NCBI RefSeq assembly: GCF_019578655.1
Contig: NC_063256.1
Span: 5,642,001 to 5,706,000 of the forward strand
Length of the DNA: 64,000 nucleotides
Direction: 5' to 3'
From: Ricinus communis
Taxonomy: Eukaryota; Streptophyta; Magnoliopsida; Malpighiales; Euphorbiaceae
Below the pieces are notes generated by a model. That model did not search any database and had not been told where the DNA came from. It saw only the letters and a program-made list of their open reading frames with translations. A program made the position numbers and the translations under genes. Positions 35,468 through 51,690 of the stretch are shown piece by piece. Positions within the stretch are counted from its first letter, which is position 1, and each line of letters opens with the position of its first letter.

Positions 35468-37972
35468 TAGGACCTATTTGTTTCAGCTGATCAATGCAGT
35501 TTGTAGCTAAAGACTGATAAATTAAATTGTTTGGTAAAATTTTATTAGCAGTTGTTGTTAATATGTTAAATGACTATTGAAAATATAATTTATCATTAAA
35601 TATGTTTTATTTTATTACATTATATTTAATGATATAAATTAATAAAAATAACTTATAATAATTAATAAATTTATAGTTAATTTTCTTTAGATCAATTTTA
35701 TTTATTACTAAAAGTATTTATAAAACTTATTTTAAAAATAGAAATTTAAATTTAAACTCTACTAATAAAAATTTTAAATCTCAAATACCATAATGTTAAA
35801 TATTATAATTATTTAACTATTGAGAATAATTTTAAAATAATAATTATTTATTTTAAAATATAAAAATTTAGCTATATAAGATCAATTTAAAATGAGTTAT
35901 TATTAATAAGTTTTGACAAAAATAATAGTGTCCCAATAAATAAAAAAATCAAGTCAGCTATCAGCTGATAAGAAAAGATTCTAAAATAGAGTTGATACAA
36001 TTAACAATTAATTGGGACTAAGAGGGTAATTGATTTAGAAGTTTGATGCAGCTGATAATTATTTCTCACTTAATAACTATATTAAAGCGTTTGGTAAAGA
36101 CTTAAGAAATAACAGTTGATAGCTGATTTAGTTTTAATCAACTGTTGATTATATTAGTTCTATTTTAGAGCTTTTTCATGTCAGTTGATAGCTAATTTAA
36201 TCTTTTATTTATTTGGACACTATTATCCTTATTAATAATAATTTATTTTTAAATTGATTTCATATAATTAAATGTTTATATTTTAAAATACTAATAATTA
36301 TTTTAAAATTATTCTTAATAGTTAAATAATTATAATATTTAAAATTATGGTATTTAAAATTAGAAATTATTATTAGTAGAATTTACATTTAAATTTTTAC
36401 TTTTAAAATAACTTTTATAAATGTTTTTAATAATAAATACAATTGAGCTAAAATAATAATTATAAAATGTTTAATTATTATAAGATATTTTTATTAATTT
36501 GTATCATTAAATATTATATAATAAAATATAATATTATTTAACGATACATTATACCTTCAATGGTTATTTAACATACTAACTAATCGGTCCAAATTATGTA
36601 TAGATATTTAAGGGTATTTTAGAGTTTTAATGATATATTTCTATATCTAAAATGGTGAAAATATATGTTTTTATCTCACTTGAGTTTAATTGTCTATTTT
36701 CAGGAATATTAGCAAAAACAGGAAAATATGGAGCTAAAAGAAACTTAATGGAACATGTTCGTATCAAGGCCCAAGATTAAGACGCATGGACTACTAATTA
36801 AAAGGTCCAAGGAATATTTTAGTCATTTTGTATAATTATTATAATTTATATTAAGAGTTATTTATGGGATAGTATTTTGTAGAGATAAAGATGTTTAAAG
36901 TCTTATCTATTAGATAGATTTATATTAGTATACTTATCTCTAGAGTGAATTATTTAAAGGAAGACTCTTCTCTATATAAATCTCTCCAAAACCTCAAAAA
37001 GAAAAAGAAAGAAAAAAAAAAAAAGAATGAGAGTTTTCTCCTACACGCTCTCTACACCTGCCACCATTATTCTCTCCATAATTCTCTACAATTTCCATAA
37101 ACATATAGTTTTAGTTTTCATTACTCTTCTTAGGATTTAATGAGCTTTTCAAGAAGTAAAGAGTGAGGACCAATCTTTTTCCTACTTGAAGAATTTCTTG
37201 ATCTAGAGGGAGTTTTTACTTTATTATTTTTTGTCTTTCTATTTAATACCATGATCATTGGGTTAAATATGTTAGGCTAATTTTCATAAGTGTTTAGTTT
37301 GGTCTTTTTACTTTTGTATGAACCTTGTTATTTATTTATTTAATGAATGATTTCTTTACCTTCATATCTTTATTAGTTTCAGTTATTATTGTTAGTTAAC
37401 CGTCATATTAATTTAGCAATAGTAATTGTTATGAAAATCTTTAGGTTTAAAAGTATTATAAATATCATTTTTACTTTAATCTATGTTGGTATAAGAAACA
37501 TAGGTTGCATCATTAGCTTTAGGTGACTTAGGAAAAAAGACACATCATCGTCTCATTCATTAGATCTAGACTTAAAATAAAATAAGGAGATTACTAAATA
37601 AATGACTAGATTAAATACTACCTTTAGCATATAGTTTTAGATCATAAGCATTTGCATTTGCATTGCATATTTGTTTATTGTTTAGTCACTTTAATTTATG
37701 ACTATTACCCTCTCAACATACTGATTTAGAATGTTTAGATTTACTTTTATTGTTTTATGTGAATAATTAGTCTTTATAATAAGTGGCCTCATAGTTCCTT
37801 GAAAGATCGACCTCGTGGTGAACTTACCCTTACTATAAAAACGATTCGTGCACTTGCGAGTACTAAAAAAACACATCACTAACAATAAGTGTTAATAAAA
37901 TTCTACCAAACAATTTAACTTATCAGCCATCAGCTACTAGTTGCATTGATTAGTTAAACCAAATATATCCTA
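35468..37972. mobile_element. Foldback-type element with roughly 500-600-bp inverted arms, split by a solo LTR
   Basis: The left arm starts at TAGGACCTATTTG (35468) and extends to about 36000. It is repeated inversely in 36110-36580 and, after an interruption, 37884-37972, ending CAAATATATCCTA. Matching blocks include AATTAAATTGTTTGGTA, ATAATTTTAAAATAAT, ATTATAATTATTTAACTATT and AGTGTCC(C/A)AATAAATAAA. Arms are imperfect but clearly homologous along their whole length. Without the inserted LTR the element would be about 1.2 kb with a core near 36020-36110. Nothing coding is visible. GATT flanks both ends (35464-35467 and 37973-37976), a possible short target duplication. The superfamily is uncertain: foldback, or a MULE-type MITE with long TIRs. 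Confidence 0.75.
36581..37878 (+). mobile_element. Solo LTR (Ty3/gypsy-like) with 5-bp target duplication
   Basis: A 1,298-base block interrupts the right arm of the foldback element at a position set by comparison with the intact left arm. CTAAC stands on both sides (36576-36580 and 37879-37883), a 5-base duplication as made by LTR retrotransposons. The block ends ...ACACATCA and shows a CTCTATATAAATC TATA box (about 36971), a leader-like pyrimidine-rich stretch, and a 3' part with GATCGACCTCGTGG and TTCGTGCACTTGCGAG. These resemble the LTR ends of Tat/Athila-type gypsy elements. The left end is TA rather than TG, probably by mutation. No internal region remains, so it is a solo LTR. Confidence 0.75.
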
Positions 37973-37976
37973 GATT

Positions 37977-39298
37977 AGCTATCAGATGTTATTTTTAAAA
38001 TTTTTACCAAATGATTTAATACAGTTGTTCAACGAGATACAATTATCATCTGTATTAAATTTCTGAACTAAACACTCTCTTAATTTTAAATCTTTACTTT
38101 CTTCTCTTTTACGATGTTTTTCCTCTGCTGGAGTTGGTATTCAATCTTTTCTTTGATAAAGATTTTTACTTGTCCTCTTCCTTACATTTATGATGGCTAT
38201 TTTATTTTCTCGTTTATTTAACAAATGCAAGATATTTTGCAAAGTATTATCAGATTGTTTGATTTGTTTTTTTTTTATATAAATACTAGTAAGAATGTGA
38301 AGATATTATTACATTAATATGTATGCTTGTGAGCTTGAAGGAGCACTTCAAAATTACTAAAATCAAGTTAGGGAATTATTTTCTAATAAATTTTAGGAAT
38401 GAGGAGAATACACGTAGGGGCGAATTTTGGATTCCCTGGTGCATTCAAAGTAATTTATTCATTATGAAGGAATGAAATCCTAACTCTCCTTATGTTGGGT
38501 AAACGATGGAGTTAAATTGGATTTAATATAAATATATTTGAGTTATAAATAGGTTAAAAACACTAGATTTAAATGAATTAATCTATTTAACTTGTTTAAA
38601 GTACGAAATGACATGTTTGATTTTTTAAATTAATGTATCGACACATGACATAACAAGTACTGATACGAATAGATATATATAAATTAATATTTAATTAATT
38701 TATATATTTAAAATTTAAAATCTCTAATGTTAAATATGTTAAAGAGTAAATTTTAAATTATAATATGTCATGAAGTCTTTGCAATGATAATGCTATGGGA
38801 GTACAATAATAAATTCAAAGATAATAATAAATATATATATATGGTAATCATATGGAATTGCAAGAATCTTAAATTACTTAAAAGAAGAAAGAAGGGAACT
38901 CCCGCTTATAATGCATCACCTTTTTGTTTAAAAAGACAATTAAAGTAATTTGTAAGATCAAAATATGAATTAAATCTTAAAAAATCTACAAATTTAAAAG
39001 ATATTTTCTAAATTTCTTAAAAATCAATTTATCGAAATTTTCGTAAGAGTCATGTTTGTATAATCTACTTAATGATATGTTCATACTTGGAGTTTTGACA
39101 CCGTCATCGTGTTTGGATTAACCATCTTCATGTTATATATGTGTTTTAATATGACACAATTATATATAATATGACATAAATTATCAATTCTATCTCACTC
39201 TAAATGATCACAAATATAAGGAAAGTGATTGCTAAAGAATTATTTAGACTCTTACTGGAAGCTGATTTCATGTGTTAGATGATTTTACTGAGTGAAAT
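37977..39298. other. AT-rich spacer
   Basis: No gene seen. A stretch near 38010-38090 (TTTACCAAATGATTTAATACAG and GAACTAAACACTCTC) resembles the ends of the neighbouring foldback element and may be a fragment of a related one. Confidence 0.4.
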
Positions 39299-39702
39299 TG
39301 TAATGACCGGGAACTATATCACATGAGATATTGTCCGCTTTGGCCCTCCACTAGCTTCATAGTTTTGTCCCTTTGGCGGGTTCGAGAACTTTCTAGGAGG
39401 TCCCCCATCCTGGAATTTCTCTGAACCAAACACGTTTAACTTCAGAGTTCCTACAACTCCACAGCCAAACAACCAAAAAACCCCTCATGTGATTAGTTCC
39501 AACTCTTTACATATATGTTATTAATCATTCCCCACCCCATTTCAATGTGTAATTTGATTCATTCATATACCCCCGTACCTTAGAGTGCTGCCATCCTAGA
39601 AGCTTGCCAGAAGCCGCTCCTTATCCAGGTATCCCATCTTTTCTTTGCCTCGGCGTTTACTTCCGGCCCTTATCGAATCGCTCTCTAGGCCAGGATGTCA
39701 CA
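39299..39702 (-). mobile_element. Cassandra-like TRIM solo LTR with 5S rRNA-like promoter
   Basis: A 404-base block with TGT...ACA ends. It stands out by its G+C content. On the minus strand it starts TGTGACATCCTGGCC and contains, at about 39381-39458, a diverged copy of the 3' two thirds of plant 5S rRNA: GAAGTTAAACGTGTTTGG (A-box region) and CCAGGATGGGGGACCTCCTA (C-box region). A 5S-derived pol III promoter inside an LTR is the hallmark of Cassandra terminal-repeat retrotransposons in miniature. No second LTR, primer-binding site or polypurine tract is seen nearby, so this is a solo LTR. The flanks GAAAT and TAAAT may be a decayed 5-base duplication. Confidence 0.8.
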
Positions 39703-39883
39703 TAAATATTATATAAGAATTAAAGTAATGGTGAATATTAACTGATAACTAGTAAAATGATAGTCAGTTAGCAATAGTAATCTTATGATTAACTTGAGTT
39801 TAAACAATTCTTGCTATGTGTTCATTCTGATTGCAAAATTGACAAAGAGATCTTAAGAATAAAAAAGAATTGAATTATGAGTA

Positions 39884-40047
39884 TATTGTATGGATGTAAG
39901 TCTTATGGTGATTCCTTTATGTAGAATTTTGAAATCACCCTGTTCCTATTTAGAATAAAACAGTTTATTGTATGGATGTAAGTATTATGGTGATTCCTTT
40001 ATGTAGAATTTTGAAATCACCCTGTTCCTATTTAGAATAAAACAGTT
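39884..40047. repeat. 82-bp tandem duplication
   Basis: Two adjacent 82-base copies (39884-39965 and 39966-40047) differ at one position (GTAAGTCTTATG versus GTAAGTATTATG). The near identity implies a recent event. The sequence is non-coding. Confidence 0.95.
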
Positions 40048-40218
40048 TATATAAGGACCTTCAATCCTATAAAAAATAATCTTATCTAATATTATATATT
40101 TTAAAAATATTCCATGTATCTTAATATAATTTCCTTATTAGAATTCAGTTAGTAGTCTTTAGTTCATATATGTAATCCTAATAGAATAGAACTATGTTAA
40201 ATTCAGTTTATACAACAT

Positions 40219-40290
40219 GATTTGTTCAACATATTATGCTTGATTACGACTAACGATTTGTTCAACATATTATGATTGATAATTATTAAC
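40219..40290. repeat. 36-bp tandem duplication
   Basis: GATTTGTTCAACATATTATG occurs at 40219 and again at 40255. The flanking parts of the unit are more diverged. Confidence 0.8.
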
Positions 40291-41567
40291 AATTCCATTC
40301 CTATAAAACTTTGTAAATAGAAAATGAAAGGAGAATTTATGAACACCCTATTGAGATTAGGCATAACCTGCACTTATATTTCTTATTTTTTAATAATATG
40401 CACTTTTATCTCTGGTGTTAACAAACATCTAGTTAGGTGTTAAGTATTGTGTGAAATTATTGAAAAAGACTATTAAGTTTTTACATTTTTATTACTTTTT
40501 TTTTAACTATGGAATTTTATTTTTTTAGATGGAAGAAAATAAAGTGTTGTATTTTTCTCTAATTTAAATGAAAAATATTTTTACTTCATTCTAAAACAAA
40601 TTTGAGTTTAATATATACTTAGATAAAGGTAAAAATGTCATAAGTTAATAAAATGTGACAACTCAATACTTTGACCAATTTAAAATTTATTAAACTAATA
40701 TACTAATAACATAAAGACTATTACAATAAACGATATATATAAAAAGAGGAATAAAAGTGTATATTTTTAAAAGTTAGAAGACGTAAATACAGATTATAAG
40801 AGAGGGCAGGATAATCAAATCAACTTTAGTATGAGAAGTTGCCACAAATCTGTCATAAATGTGAGTTAATTGGCATGGGTTGTATCAATATTATAAGCAT
40901 ATAACATAAATTATCACTAAGATAATTATTTTATCTATTATTTAAGACAACATACTAATATTATTTAGACATCGTTTAGGTGGAGATGTTAAAATTCATA
41001 AAATTAATAAATTTTTGAAATTTTATTAATTGAATTAACACATAAAAATAATAAATTTTTAATTAATTATAATTTTAAAATAAAATAAATTTATTAGAGA
41101 CAATATTAAAATGAAAAAAATTATTATAACAATCTAATTTTCTTTTAAAATAGTAGAATTTGGACTTTTCATTTTCTAGATCAAAAATTAAAATTCTAAA
41201 GAAATTATTTGAAAATAGGAGATTTTTTAAAATTTATGTAGTTAGACATAGAATAATTTAAACTACATTCATAGATAGTTCAACATTTCTCAAATGACCC
41301 ATAATCTTTTATTTTTATACCAATTGATATGACATAATAATTTCTATATATATATTTTTTATAATCAAACATGATAATTATGGAAAAGAGCCGCAATAAA
41401 TAAAATTGTCACATTAATTGGGATAAAAATATCGAAACATTAAAAGATCATTTTAATTGGTTCTTATCATGGCTTGATTACCCGCACAACTCGGCCAGAA
41501 ATTTCTCAGACTGACATGTAATTTCTTTTCTTTAGTAATTAAAAAGAAAAGGCTCAGATATTTGGGC
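40291..41567. other. AT-rich spacer upstream of RPS15
   Basis: No gene seen. AT-rich throughout until about 41460, where the RPS15 promoter region begins. Confidence 0.5.
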
Positions 41568-41600
41568 AGGCCGGGTCCAGAGTTCGACCAGACCCGGCCT
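41568..41600. promoter_or_regulatory. Perfect 10-bp inverted repeat upstream of RPS15
   Basis: AGGCCGGGTC (41568-41577) and GACCCGGCCT (41591-41600) are exact reverse complements around a 13-base spacer. They lie about 165-200 bases before the RPS15 start codon and are the most G+C-rich part of the promoter. A dimeric factor site or a cruciform is possible; no known factor was recognised. Confidence 0.6.
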
Positions 41601-41664
41601 ATACTTATAATCGGAGCATGTCAAATAAAGAAATACCCGAAATCCATAAACTTAACGGGTGCCA

Positions 41665-41697
41665 TATAAATATAGATTTAGCATCCTCGAAACCCTA
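41665..41697 (+). promoter_or_regulatory. TATA box and telo-box of RPS15
   Basis: TATAAAT at 41665-41671 is followed by AAACCCTA at 41690-41697, the telo-box found near transcription starts of most plant ribosomal protein genes. The start codon lies 68 bases further on. Confidence 0.75.
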
Positions 41698-41764
41698 GAC
41701 ATCACAGAGTACGCATCCAGTGCCTCACGAAGAATAGAGTTTTGCTTCTGATCAATCTGTAACC

Positions 41765-44049
<2,285 letters not shown>

Positions 44050-46230
44050 AGATTTTGCAAAGTTCACAAACTAGTGGCCCCATGGAAGTGCGTCAGTATC
44101 TTAGAAATGATTTGCCATATGTTTTGTTGCCTTTTGTTTTGACAGTGTTTCCTTATTATGTTGTACCAAAGGTTGGCAAGTCTAGTCTAGCTAGAATGTT
44201 CTTTGGGTTAATTCATTCGAAATTATACACTTGATTTTGATTTGAGAAAGAAAAATGATTGTTAGTTGAGCTGGATTTTCATATCAATCAGAGATCAGAC
44301 CCATCTATCACTTGGCGGCAACAGAGCCATGAGTTTCTGATATGGAAATGGGTAGCAAACTTTGTTGATCCCTCATTTTTAGCTCAACCGTTGATTTTGG
44401 AATAATTTCGTTTAGTATTCGGCTGAACGAAGCCAAAATGGGTTAATCCAAGGAAATCGGGGCTTTACATTTCAATAATTGGTTATTTATTTATTTTTAA
44501 ATAGAATCGTAAATCCTTCTATATTACAAAAAAATTGCTAAAATTCTCAGTTTCATTTTAGCCGACTCAACTCACAAAGTGCAATGCAACTTCAATTTAA
44601 CCTGTTTGTCTATGAAGTCATTGTTTAATGCCAGATTACTCGCAATTTTAACTTAGAACTTTGAACAATATTTTCGGGCTCTGTTGAGTCCTAGGCCTTG
44701 GCCTTGTCTTTCTACCCTCAGAAGTCAATGTCTTTGGTTTTCGCAATGCGAATTTGCATGAGAATAAATAAATTAGGGAAAGATGTATCATTAAGTGTTC
44801 CAAATTTACGGTGTATGATTTACGAAAACAAAATGAAAAAAAAAAAAAAAAACAGAAAAGAAGAAATAAGTTCCAGTTATTTTAATATTGCATTTGTTTT
44901 CTTTTTGACATTTTCATTCGTGCATGACAAGGACTAGTGCAAGCAGCACTACTGTTACCAAAAGGTCATTCAGATCAGATAATTAATGGCAGAAACACTC
45001 TTTTCTTTTTTTCTTTCTTGGCTGGATGATATTTGTTTATGTTTTGGGCAACCAACTATTGAGGTTGTACTCTGAAGTCGGCCTACAAAGTGCAATGTCC
45101 TAAAACCGTGCAAGGTTTCTCTTCCAATCCCTTTTCCCCTTTGTCTTGAAATAATATTTAATGTCCTTTCTGAATTGTGTTTTTGCAACTCAAATTTCTG
45201 AGACAGCGGTCGTGGCTGTTAGTGAAGAGGTTGGAGATTGAGTGGTCAGGGATGCAGATGCTCACTGGAAGAGAGGCGTGTTGGTACTGAACATAAGACT
45301 GGGCAGGTGGTGTTGGAGGTTCACCCTTTATCTGTAGTTGACTGGCTCCCAGCGCGATCCAATTCACTCCCCAAATCTTAAATCTAAATAAATGTTTGTT
45401 GAAATTTATAAAAAAAAATTATTTTATTTAATAAATATATAAATAATAATAATAAATAATAAAATTAAAAGAGATATTTTAGTACTATATAATGCATTTT
45501 AGAATGCTAAATTTTAAATTTTAAATTTTTAAATAAATTTTATACATTTAATCAAACATTATATGATAAATATAAAATAATTCTTTTAAATAAAATTTGT
45601 ATATGTATTTAATTCGTCAATAAAATGTAATATTATTCTCATACCAATGTTAATTCACTGTGGTAAGAAGAAACGCGAGTGAAATATAACATTATATTTG
45701 TAAAAACATGCAAAACATCAATAAAATTAACAACATTAAGATGATATGTTGATTTCATTACTGAAATAAAGTTTATATATTAAAAAGAATAACACCTATT
45801 TTAGAGTTGAAATAATTGATTATTTATTAATTTTAAATAATAAATTATTTATTAATTATATATGTCAAAATGTAAAAAATATGAGTTAATTTTCTTTATT
45901 CTTTATGTATACATTTGGTGTAGATAAAAATCATCAAAAATTTATTTTCATAATCCCATCGTTAGTGGATATGTCTAGTTATCTTTTCTTTTAAAAATTA
46001 AAACTAACCAAAAATTATTTTAAACTAGTTGTTTACCTGTGTTACATGACTGTTATTATTATTTCGATTATAAAATTAAGTTGATAGATACAATTTAACA
46101 AAAAATTTAATTTTTAATATTAATTTATAATCTTTTAAAAAATAATAGAAAACTTACTATTTTAAAATGTTCTTTTATTTTTTTTAAAATTTTTTATTAA
46201 TGCAATTATATGAAAATTATTTTTAAAATG

Positions 46231-46568
46231 TTTATTTATTAATTTTAATATTATATAACTTAATACTATAATTGATATTACTATTTTAGAATTAAAATTT
46301 TATTATATAATTAAAAATTAATTTATTATTGAATATAACATTAAAATATAATTTAAGGTGTTATTTTTGGAATTAAAATTATAATCTAATTGAAAACTAA
46401 TTTATTAGTTAATATAACATTAAAATATAATTAATATGTTATTTTTTAGAATAGAATTAGTATCATTATTTGATTATAAAATTTTTTATTAGTTAATATA
46501 ATTTTAAAATATAATTGTTATACTATTTTTTTAGGATTAGAGTCAATATTTAATTAAAAATGTAACTT
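46231..46568. repeat. Four diverged copies of an about 80-bp AT-rich repeat
   Basis: Copies begin near 46231, 46320, 46399 and 46483. Each contains TTATTA-TTAATATAA-ATTTAAAATATAATT followed by a T-run and GGAATTA/TAGAATTA. They are diverged, so this is an old tandem array. Confidence 0.6.
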
Positions 46569-46713
46569 ATTAATCAATAAACCAACAAAAAAATGATAAA
46601 ATTACACATAAGATTGAATCCTATGTGTCAAAAATAGTACACATGTCAACATAAAAATACTACGTGTCAAAAATTAAGCACATGTGTCCAAAAAATTTTA
46701 AATTTTAGAAATT

Positions 46714-46716
<3 letters not shown>

Positions 46717-46775
<59 letters not shown>
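46717..46775. repeat. Compound microsatellite (AT)16(AG)13
   Basis: An uninterrupted AT tract passes directly into an AG tract. Such compound tracts are highly variable. Confidence 0.95.
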
Positions 46776-48542
46776 TTTCGGATTTGTTACTTTTATTAAG
46801 AAAAGAAATTTACTATCTAAATAGAAAAGAAAAATATATATAATATGGTAAAGAAAATCCAAAAGTATGGGTGAAGCAAATTGAGTTTATTAAAGATTGA
46901 AGATGTAGTTTTATGTTAGGGAATTAAAATCTATACCAGAAAGATTAAGAAAGTTTACTTGTTATATATAATATATGCGGAGAAAACAAACAAAAAATGT
47001 AAAGCCGGTCAAGGTCCACGCTTCAAATTACTTTTGTTCCAAGGTTGAAAAACTAAGCTGCAACAACCATATAATGAATTAATTGAAGAAATGACTCTAA
47101 CCTTATTCAACTTGGATGATACAATCATAACTACCATGACTCTTTTTGTCCTCTTGATAATAAACTAATTAAATAATTTAAATTTTAAGGAAGTAAAAAA
47201 GAGTTTGCCTAGTGAGTGGTAGCTGTAGTTGTCCCACTGCCATTAACACCACAACTCAATCATACAACATTTGACCAAACCCAATCTCTTGCCTATTTGT
47301 ATATTAAAGGGTTAGAATTTTTGAGCCTTGGAATGTTTTCACTTTAGTAGAAGCCATGCATGGGACCTTTCCTTGATGGGTTGTTATGACTGCATACCAA
47401 AATTAGGCCAGGGGCAGTAGTAGGTCAGAGAGAATGTCTTTGCTTTGATCATTTTCAGCACAGGGCAATATAAATGCCAATGGAGACCCAATAATATATT
47501 GAAATAGACCAAAGCAGCATGATATCCCATATTGGTCCCCTTTATATGCCACATGCATTGTTGTTAGTCACTTTAGGGTTTTTATGGATATATCTTGAAT
47601 AATCCCAATTCCCTCATCAAGATCAAAAAGATGGCAAACCCCTTGCATTAAAAAGGCATCTATGGGAGAACTGATGCAGAAGTCCTCGTGTGAACAGTGA
47701 TAATGGAGGTATAGCCTATAGCCAACAAGCCAGGATTCTGATTCCCACCACCCACTAGCAAACCCCCCCCAGTCAATTGCAGAAGACTATGACGGATGCT
47801 GATGAATTACATTACACGTCTCATATAAAGTATTTTAGTAGCAGGATTTTTTTGACAAATGTCAAGACACTGAGAGCTCATTCTGACTCCAAGACTTGTC
47901 AAACAAATTGATCTCGCAACTAATGTTTACAAAAACAGATATCAGATTAAAATACACTCAATTATCCAGGAACAGAAATGGTTAACCATCACTTCTGACT
48001 ACCATCTTCAATTCATCCAATCGCTTATTTTAAATATACTTATGCTCTATAGGCTAAACAATATGAGTTATCTTTTGATTCCATGCATCAATAGTATGAC
48101 TTAGAAAGAAGAAGATGAGGAAGCTTGTGGGAACAAACTCGTTCTCTCTGCTTCACACTAGACACTGTTCTTTGTGATGCAATTAAAATCTATCATAACT
48201 TGACAACCAGCAAAAAGCAAGATGTAAAAGAAAAACTAACAATTATGTTACCAACTACGGAAGAAAATTCCCAAGAATTGTTTCAAGCATTGATTCCCAT
48301 GGAGAATGAAAAAGTTCTTACAATTCAAATCCCCGATTCTACATTTTTCTTTGCACGGTGCTCCAACTTCAAGTTCGCCTGTCTATCGCTAAAATGGCTC
48401 CAGAAACCAACTCCCCCAGAGTAAACAAAGTAAAAACCCCAACTATACCCTAGGCCTGAACGAAGCAAAATATGTACAGATGCCATCATAAATATGTTTT
48501 GATCAATGGAATAGTAGGAGGCTTGAAATGATCACATGAGAA

Positions 48543-50532
<1,990 letters not shown>

Positions 50533-51290
50533 AGGAAAAAAAAAAAGAGAAAAAAATCTAAATCACCGAACCCAGACAAAAACAGACCATAGAAACTCCA
50601 AAAATGCCAAATACCTAGTTTAGCAATAGATCTTCAGACAAAAAATAAGAAGCCCAAGTACCCATTTTTGGCTAAATCCGATACCATAAAAAGATTTTAT
50701 CTTCTGATAAAAATTTGCGAGAAATTCAGCTTCCCCAAAAGTCTAAATTTGTAAAGAACAAAAATTGAACCCAAAAGATCAAAGTGGATTGACAAAGGAA
50801 GAAAATCCAGATAACTATATCATCAGATAAAAATGATAAAATTGAAGCAAAAGGAACACCAAAAGAACAGACCTTTGATAGACTTTGTTGAGATGAGAAG
50901 CCCTAGATTCTCTCCCTCCATGGCTTTGAAGATTGAAAGGTGTGAAAGAGAAGACTTTACTTTAGAAATTTACACAGAACCCACAAAAATACAAAGAAAG
51001 TTCTCTTCTTTCAAATTAATTTATTAATGTGATTTTCTTTTTTTCCCTTCCTAGAGAGAGAGAAGTAAAGGAGAGGGTATTTCATTTCATTAATAAAGAA
51101 GACGTTCCACAGAAAGAGCTGAAAAAATTGAAACTGCCGTCTCTGTCACAGATTTGAAGGTGGGCCCCTTTCAAAGACCTTGGTTATTCTCTTTTTCTTC
51201 TCTCCGTTTCAGGCTTTCAGCTGCTCTTTTTTTCTTTCTTTTCTTTTTCTTTTTCTTTTTCTTTTTCTTTTTGTTTTTCAAATGTGAAAT
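50533..51290 (-). promoter_or_regulatory. WRKY leader and promoter region with polypyrimidine tract
   Basis: Upstream of the WRKY start lies a purine/pyrimidine-biased stretch (about 51010-51070) and, at about 51233-51273, CTTTTT repeats on the plus strand (GA-rich on the gene strand). Splice-like signals suggest a leader intron may exist, but I could not place it. Confidence 0.35.
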
Positions 51291-51631
51291 TTCATCTTCA
51301 GTTATTCTACTTCCAGTTCCAGAGTAGCTCCGTTGTGAAACTGTGGCTCCAACTCATCAGTCTAATCATTTTAAATATTACCACTAATCAGGGCTTATAA
51401 ACAGTAATAATTAATATATGCTCACAGTAGGATCCTACTATGAGTCACGAGATATTAGAGTATTACAGATAATGTATAATTGTTGTTTTCTTCGTTAATC
51501 ATTATCATATTTTGATTATGAAATATAATTAGTTTATGCTTGTATAATATTGCAGTTAACTCATACAGCAGCTAATAATTAAGTATCTATCTTATATGCA
51601 AATGGTCGTTTTGTATGTTAAGAAAAAAGAT

Positions 51632-51638
51632 ACAGTTG

Positions 51639-51674
<36 letters not shown>

Positions 51675-51690
51675 AGAACACACAGTTGTC
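51632..51690 (-). mobile_element. Poly(A) micro-retroinsertion with 9-bp target duplication
   Basis: ACAGTTGTC occurs at 51632-51640 and 51682-51690. Between them are 33 T and GAGAACAC. Read on the minus strand this is a few bases followed by poly(A), flanked by a target duplication: the footprint of a severely 5'-truncated LINE- or SINE-driven insertion. Confidence 0.65.

Larger units (their letters stand above)
44050..48542. other. Intergenic between RPS15 and WRKY
   Basis: No gene recognised. 44050 to about 44300 is probably RPS15 3' UTR. 45380-46780 is very AT-rich and holds tandem repeats and microsatellites, listed separately. 45190-45360 is richer in G+C, with an open minus-strand frame of about 70 codons that I cannot relate to any family. 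Confidence 0.45.

Noticed and set aside
45158..45367. Minus-strand frame in a locally GC-richer stretch
   Set aside because: No known motif, no splice partners and no start or stop context that supports a gene.
48125..48424. 99-codon plus-strand frame downstream of WRKY
   Set aside because: No domain, overlaps the probable 3' flank of WRKY on the other strand, composition not coding-like.
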